Positions 62,501 through 64,000 of a stretch of DNA of 64,000 nucleotides are shown here, in pieces. Under the pieces are notes generated by a model. The model saw only the letters and a list, made by a program, of their open reading frames with translations, searched no databases and was not told the origin of the DNA. The stretch's first letter is position 1. The number at the start of each line of letters is the position of its first letter. The translations under genes and the position numbers were made by a program. The stretch spans positions 1 through 64,000 of the forward strand of contig CAZTPX010000033.1 of NCBI GenBank assembly GCA_964615095.1. Reading direction: 5' to 3'. Source of the DNA: JANXQG01 sp964615095 (GTDB taxonomy: Bacteria; Planctomycetota; Planctomycetia; Pirellulales; Thermoguttaceae).

Positions 62501-62751
62501 AGGGCGCTGGAGTCGCTGCTGCTGGCGGTCTGGCTGCCCCAAATCGAGGATTGTCCCAAGGTCTGGGTGGCGTCCTGCACGCTCAACAGCAATGCGGAAA
62601 GCTGCGAAACGGCCGTCTCCTCGTTCGTGAGGGTCGTGTCCGTGTTCGTCAGGGTGGTAACCGGTTGCGAGTTGATCGCCATCAATTTGGAGATCGTTCC
62701 CGCAATATCGATCCCCGAGCTCAACCCAGTGCTGGCGGAGATAACTCCCAT
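59563..62751 (-). CDS. fliD: flagellar capping protein FliD, extra long
   Basis: FliD caps the growing filament and folds flagellin subunits. Residues 1-110 are the FliD N-terminal domain (GLSSGIDIAGTISKLMAIN) and the last 250 or so the C-terminal domain, ending with a coiled coil (LQSEISDNEATITQMNQRLDDEQ). The 1062 residues are roughly twice the usual length. The middle holds several repeats of about 120 residues with flagellin-IN-like VIQQINSQS and TSANAGNTFSISNA strands; two adjacent units are nearly identical. The whole protein is rich in Ser, Thr, Gly and Asn and has few Lys. Start ATG fits the conserved N-terminus. Confidence 0.92.
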   Translation of the reverse strand: MGVISASTGLSSGIDIAGTISKLMAINSQPVTTLTNTDTTLTNEETAVSQLSALLLSVQDATQTLGQSSIWGSQTASSSDSSALSATVTGSPAQGTYEYTPLQMAQSQQLLSSSFQSATADLGGGTFTFRYGNTVDQGVNLSEINGGKGFTAGEIRITDRSGASAVINLSNAQNIDDVVEAINSAGTIGVTASTDNGEIVLTDTTGQHASDLTVQEVDGGTTAASLGLANVDLAANSSASSVSGTDILKLTSNVQLSALNDGMGVQMNPFSLGDIDYTLHDGTRGTINLSQLNGDSTLNDVIQQINSQSDGKLQASLSGQNLVVTDTTVTSANAGNTFSISNASGSTAAGELGLVDSTTAASVTGGEIAGGLNTVLLQSLNDGMGIQINPSSLGDIDYTLHNGKSGTIDLSGQTTVGGVIQQINSQSGNTLQATISGQGLVVTDTTVTSANGGNTFSISNATGSTAASDLGIVGSSKTNTVSGSPILGGLQTVLLSDLNGGQGVGALGYMKLTDGNGHSVNVDLSGATTLQGVIDDINNAVQANNAGKDAQTVGITAEVNSAGDGIQLVDSSGGTGALTAANSDVADNGSSDKLDTAVKLGFATASAPGSSTTGTLNSGDMHLRTVSQNTLLSSYNGGAGVAAGSFQITDTDGNTSTIQVTSSMQTIGDVINAINRGTTGVLATINSTGDGIVLEDTAHGTGTLSVSEGDSTTAADLNLLGTESKVDGTQTINGSTTRTITLKAGDSLTDLQNDINNLGGGLSAEIVAGESSGSYRLALTATQSGQAGNMIVDGSQIAGMSLREMTHGQDAILALGASMSGGSSDGTQVTSSSNTFTNVLPGASLQINSASGEPVSITVGNDGTNIATDLQTFVTNYNSFRSQLTTDTAYNTTTETGSVLSNDTSALQLDVQLSQLVTAQFAGSGPVQSLADVGITVQSNGTLTFDQSQFQSAWDSDPKAVQQMFTAAKTGVSAQFDTLINQLAGQDDNSLLASKSTALQSEISDNEATITQMNQRLDDEQNLLYTEFYNMDLTIGKLKSSQSVISAMYSVAPDFGASGSSS

Positions 62752-62797
62752 AGTGGAATACCTGAACAGAGAAAGCCCATGACTTCACATCAAATAT

Positions 62798-62805
62798 ATG
62801 TCGGC
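62798..62805 (-). promoter_or_regulatory. weak sigma-28-like -10 box before fliD
   Basis: GCCGACAT on the minus strand, about 47 bases before the fliD start, resembles the sigma-28 -10 element GCCGATAA. The expected TAAA box about 15 bases upstream is poor (TCAA at 17 bases). Only a candidate. Confidence 0.25.
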
Positions 62806-62855
62806 GTTCTTGCCCCGTTGAGTTGAATCTGTAGGAGCAAGGGAAGATATAACGC

Positions 62856-62886
62856 CTAATCCGTCCGCGATTTCAAGACGGATTAG
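62856..62886. repeat. small palindrome CTAATCCGTC/GACGGATTAG
   Basis: Perfect 10-bp arms around an 11-base loop, followed by AATCCGTCCTAC. It shares the CTAATCCGTC core with the element at 42731-42781. It lies in the gap between the flagellin and fliD genes. Confidence 0.55.
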
Positions 62887-62945
62887 CAATCCGTCCTACG
62901 GCCAAACACGGAAGTTATTTATCGTCCGGACCTTAGCGAAATGCA

Positions 62946-62978
62946 ACCGGTCCGCCTCGAAAGCCGAGGCGGACCGGT
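62946..62978 (-). terminator. terminator-like hairpin after the flagellin gene
   Basis: A perfect 14-bp stem (ACCGGTCCGCCTCG with CGAGGCGGACCGGT) and a five-base loop lie 40 bases beyond the flagellin stop. Only a weak T stretch follows on the minus strand. Position and stability fit a transcription terminator for the flagellin gene. Confidence 0.65.
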
Positions 62979-63018
62979 GTGTTTTACCCGATCAGGCTGC
63001 TAGCGGTCCGATCAGCGA

Positions 63019-64000
63019 TCAGACTTGCGCCGCCTTCTGCAAGAGGGTGAGGACGTTCGCCGGGTTGGAGGTGGCGATTCCCATCACCGTCGTGCCGGAT
63101 TGCACCAGGATTTGTTCGCGTGTGAGGCTCGCGCTTTCGCTGGCGAAGTCGGCGTCCTGGATATCGCTCTGGGCCGCGGTGAGATTCGTCACCGCACTGG
63201 TCAAGGTCGAGATATTGCTGTCGACGGTCGCGGTCTGGAAGGCGCCGAGCTGACCGCGAAGCGACGTGACGCTGTTCAGGGCCGCCTGGACGATCTGGCC
63301 GGCCAACGACGCGTTGGTCGTCAGCGAGGCGTCGTTGCCCGAACCGATCTGATACAGCCGGCCGACCGTGCCGCCCAACGTGCTGGTATCGACGCTTTGG
63401 ATACCCAGGTTGACCTGCTGCGCGGAAGTCACGGTTGGTCCAAGCTGGAAGAGCGCGCCGCCGCCCGTGACGTTGAAACCGATGTTCTCACCAGTCGTGA
63501 GCTGGGTGGGATCCAAGGCGGCCGAAAAGGCCAGCGTGGGCGTGTTCAGCGAGACTGTATTGCCCTGGCCGATGGCGGCAACGCCGTTCACCGTCGCGGC
63601 AATGTCCGAGCCGGTGGCGTTCGTGGCGCTCAGCGATGTGCCGAACGTGCCACCCGTGCCTTCGCTGACTACCTTGACCGAAGCCTGTGCGGCCGAACCG
63701 TAACCCACAGAATTGAACACGAGCTGGTCGCCTACGGCCGTGGCCTGCACGCCGGTGGCGTTCGATGCCTGGTTCAAGGCCGTCGCCATCTGTGCGGCGG
63801 TCGTTCCCGCGTCGAAGGTGAAGAGTTGGCCTCCGGCATTTCCGCCGACCTGCAAGACCAGGTTCGCCGTAAGACCCGACGTGCCGGCGCCACCCAAGAG
63901 CATGCCGCTCGCCGTGCTCGTGGAACCGCCCGTCATGGTCTGGCCGTCGGTCGGGAAGGCAAGGGTAATACCGTTTCTTCCTCCACCGGCGTCGGTCGAA
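63019..64000 (-). CDS. flagellin, C-terminal part (5' end outside window)
   Basis: The frame is open to the right edge of the window, so the N-terminal D0/D1 domain is missing from view. The last 100 or so residues are the flagellin C-terminal helix: LNSVTSLRGQLGAFQ, NLTAAQSDIQDADFASE, and the end NPANVLTLLQKAAQV. Before it lies a Ser/Thr/Gly-rich variable region with a beta structure, which in other bacteria is the site of O-glycosylation. It is transcribed toward fliD and fliS. Confidence 0.93.
   Translation of the reverse strand, partial: STDAGGGRNGITLAFPTDGQTMTGGSTSTASGMLLGGAGTSGLTANLVLQVGGNAGGQLFTFDAGTTAAQMATALNQASNATGVQATAVGDQLVFNSVGYGSAAQASVKVVSEGTGGTFGTSLSATNATGSDIAATVNGVAAIGQGNTVSLNTPTLAFSAALDPTQLTTGENIGFNVTGGGALFQLGPTVTSAQQVNLGIQSVDTSTLGGTVGRLYQIGSGNDASLTTNASLAGQIVQAALNSVTSLRGQLGAFQTATVDSNISTLTSAVTNLTAAQSDIQDADFASESASLTREQILVQSGTTVMGIATSNPANVLTLLQKAAQV

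Overview
The window comes from a GC-rich bacterial chromosome, most likely a planctomycete of the Pirellulales type. The signs are a PEP-CTERM sorting signal, a YWTD propeller exoprotein, a GH127-like glycosidase, a PQQ-propeller secreted protein, a fused NirB-NirD, and many short palindromic elements with remnants of REP-associated transposases between genes. No rRNA or tRNA gene was recognised, and no complete IS or CRISPR array.

Layout. Positions 1-9.4 kb are a decayed accessory zone. It holds the 3' end of a phage terminase large subunit, a Kelch/zinc-ribbon protein, a secreted PQQ-propeller protein, a YWTD-propeller PEP-CTERM protein, several gene fragments, and palindromic repeats that in two cases supply the end of a reading frame. 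A GH127-like glycosidase follows at 9.5-11.6 kb. Positions 11.6-16.2 kb carry molybdenum cofactor synthesis: moaD, moaE-mobA fusion, moaC, moaB/mogA and moeA on the minus strand, with moaA divergent. Positions 16.2-25.9 kb carry nitrate assimilation: narK, fused nirBD, a fused DmsB/DmsC-like Fe-S and membrane-anchor protein, nasA, and a DUF4202 gene. The cofactor genes serve the molybdoenzyme NasA next door. A CMD-family protein, a metallophosphoesterase and a small lipoprotein follow.

Positions 28.8-32.4 kb hold a carbamoyltransferase, SxtJ, DUF5989 and SGNH cassette, then an HtrA-type protease. From 33.9 to 42.6 kb an eleven-gene minus-strand operon encodes two adenylate-forming ligases, three acyl carrier proteins, a KAS III, three SDR reductases, a GNAT protein and a NeuD-like acetyltransferase. 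It looks like a set for making an acyl or aminoacyl group and attaching it to a sugar. Divergent from it (43.1-58.8 kb) is a tandem array of seven large TPR proteins: five with a SPINDLY/OGT-like GT41 domain and two with a PAPS-dependent sulfotransferase domain. The array runs into fliS, an unusually long fliD, and a flagellin gene cut by the window end.

The main hypothesis is that 33.9-58.8 kb is a flagellar-protein modification island in which TPR proteins glycosylate and sulfate flagellin and/or FliD, while the ACP/ligase operon supplies an acylated sugar. The gene families and order are seen directly; the substrates and the link to flagella are inferred from position and from known flagellin glycosylation islands in pseudomonads.
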